Below, piece after piece: positions 63,295 through 64,000 of a DNA stretch of 64,000 bases. The first letter of the stretch is position 1, and every line of letters starts with the position of its first letter. The notes below the pieces were generated by a model. That model worked only from the letters and a program-made list of their open reading frames with translations. It was not told where the DNA came from and made no database searches. The stretch comes from Thalassobium sp. R2A62. GTDB lineage: Bacteria; Pseudomonadota; Alphaproteobacteria; Rhodobacterales; Rhodobacteraceae. The DNA is taken from NCBI RefSeq assembly GCF_000161835.1, contig NZ_GG697169.2, forward strand, positions 2,298,575-2,362,574, in the 5' to 3' direction. The translations under genes and the position numbers were made by a program.

Positions 63295-63406
63295 AAATCA
63301 AGCGTAAAATTCAATGTACGTTGATTTTCTGAGCTTTCAGACGTCAGAAACTCGGATCTGCCCCACAATCTGCCCCACAGAGCAATCAGTGGTGGCCATG
63401 ATCGGT

Positions 63407-63793
63407 TTAGACGGATGTTGCATGGACCTGATCCAACGCGCGGATAATCCGGTTACTCATGTCCGTAAGCCGGGGTCCGTAGAGTTTGAGGGCGTTGCTC
63501 ATGGCAATATTCAGCCGTGTTTCTCGATCGAGAAGGTCGACGACTGCGAACGGCACCGATATCATGGAGCCGACAATCCTGCTCAGCATGACGACGATCG
63601 TCTCCGGCGCCGGATCTAAATGATCAAACAGCCCAACCAGCTCTTCGACGGCGTCCCGCGCTAAGGCATCGTCCAAACAGTCGCAGACATCCCAAAGTGT
63701 GTGGCATTCACGCTCAAAGAATTTGCGAGCGTCGTCGACGGCAGCTCCAAGAATATCTTCACAGGGTTTTTTATTGAGATATTGAATGTTCAT
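63407..63793 (-). CDS. Hypothetical protein (128 residues)
   Basis: This helical acidic protein begins MNIQYLNKKPCEDILGAAVD and includes ECHTLWDVCDCLDDALARDA and RIVGSMISVPFAVVDLLDRE, followed by SNALKLYGPRLTDM. ATG 63793 has GGAG six bases upstream, so the 45-codon in-frame extension is not used. It has no signal peptide and one moderately hydrophobic segment. I do not recognise it. It is the first gene right of the element and probably belongs to the backbone. Confidence 0.6.
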   Translation of the reverse strand: MNIQYLNKKPCEDILGAAVDDARKFFERECHTLWDVCDCLDDALARDAVEELVGLFDHLDPAPETIVVMLSRIVGSMISVPFAVVDLLDRETRLNIAMSNALKLYGPRLTDMSNRIIRALDQVHATSV

Positions 63794-63887
63794 GGTGGTC
63801 TCCATTGCGCGGACGGACGACGTGCAATCCGCGCGTTCGATTATCATCGATGTCGTCAAGCAACCCTCCCTGATCCTAGGCACTGTC

Positions 63888-63944
63888 TGGCTTCCTCGTC
63901 GGTTTTGGGTCTCGCAAAAGGGGCCCAAACTGACGAGGAAGCCA
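63888..63944. repeat. Long near-perfect inverted repeat at the window edge
   Basis: TGGCTTCCTCGTC..GTTTTGGG (63888-63909) and its complement (63924-63944) pair over about 21 bases with one mismatch and one bulge, around a 14-base loop. The right arm contains GAGGAAGCC just before an ATG at 63943 whose frame stays open to the window end (MRLYVCLPCFFS), so the hairpin could mask the ribosome site of a gene that continues outside. It may alternatively be a pair of insertion-sequence ends. Confidence 0.55.
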
Positions 63945-64000
63945 TGCGCCTGTATGTCTGTCTCCCATGCTTTTTTTCTGCGCCGATTTTCATTGGGAGA

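Overview
The window reads as chromosome of a marine alphaproteobacterium of the roseobacter group (Rhodobacteraceae/Roseobacteraceae). Grounds for this: petP-petR-type regulators, an HDAC-xseB-ispA-dxs operon, a gltB/gltD locus and a complex-I-associated NDUFA9-like gene, all with roseobacter-like protein sequences, plus the short intergenic repeats seen in this clade. No species can be named from the sequence alone.

Backbone, 1-24.8 kb. A plus-strand operon holds a 5'-truncated ADP-forming acyl-CoA synthetase, a CaiD-like crotonase and an epimerase-like reductase. It is followed by a membrane protein and the minus-strand operon HDAC-like deacetylase/xseB/ispA/dxs (isoprenoid precursors). Then come petR-petP divergent from ilvE, a DMT permease, queG, a GST, mtgA, and glutamate synthase. 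gltB and gltD are separated by three tandem, translationally coupled, paralogous secreted proteins of unknown function. uppP and an NDUFA9-like reductase lead up to tRNA-Leu(CAG).

Accessory region, 24.8-63.3 kb. The 3' end of tRNA-Leu (18 bp) recurs at 47,543 and, with one mismatch, at 63,277. All three copies lie near GGGACC-type boxes spaced at exactly 12 bp. I read this as two tandem or one composite integrative element at the tRNA. Segment 1 (24.8-47.56 kb) carries: a tyrosine integrase next to the tRNA; a nine-gene pentitol operon (LacI regulator, ABC importer, ribitol dehydrogenase, FGGY kinase, HAD phosphatase, sugar epimerase); a fragment of a second integrase; a protein with family-A polymerase motifs; two tiny genes and another intact integrase; and a GcvT/DmdA-like methyltransferase-CoA ligase-ALDH-crotonase operon with a divergent LysR gene. 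Segment 2 (47.56-63.29 kb) carries: small secreted proteins; a YdcF-like protein; a truncated second polymerase-like gene; an IS6-type transposase scrap; a hybrid histidine kinase paired with a molybdopterin-fold secreted protein; a TetR/aldehyde-reductase pair; and a five-gene thiol/redox operon (DoxX, two glutathionyl-hydroquinone-reductase-type proteins, a CDGSH-glutamate-synthase fusion, hemerythrin) opposite a LysR gene.

After 63.3 kb the backbone seems to resume, with one small unknown gene and a long inverted repeat near the window edge. The most notable novelties are the element-borne polymerase-like protein and its truncated relative, the three secreted proteins inside the glt locus, and the CDGSH fusion whose second cluster motif has lost a cysteine.
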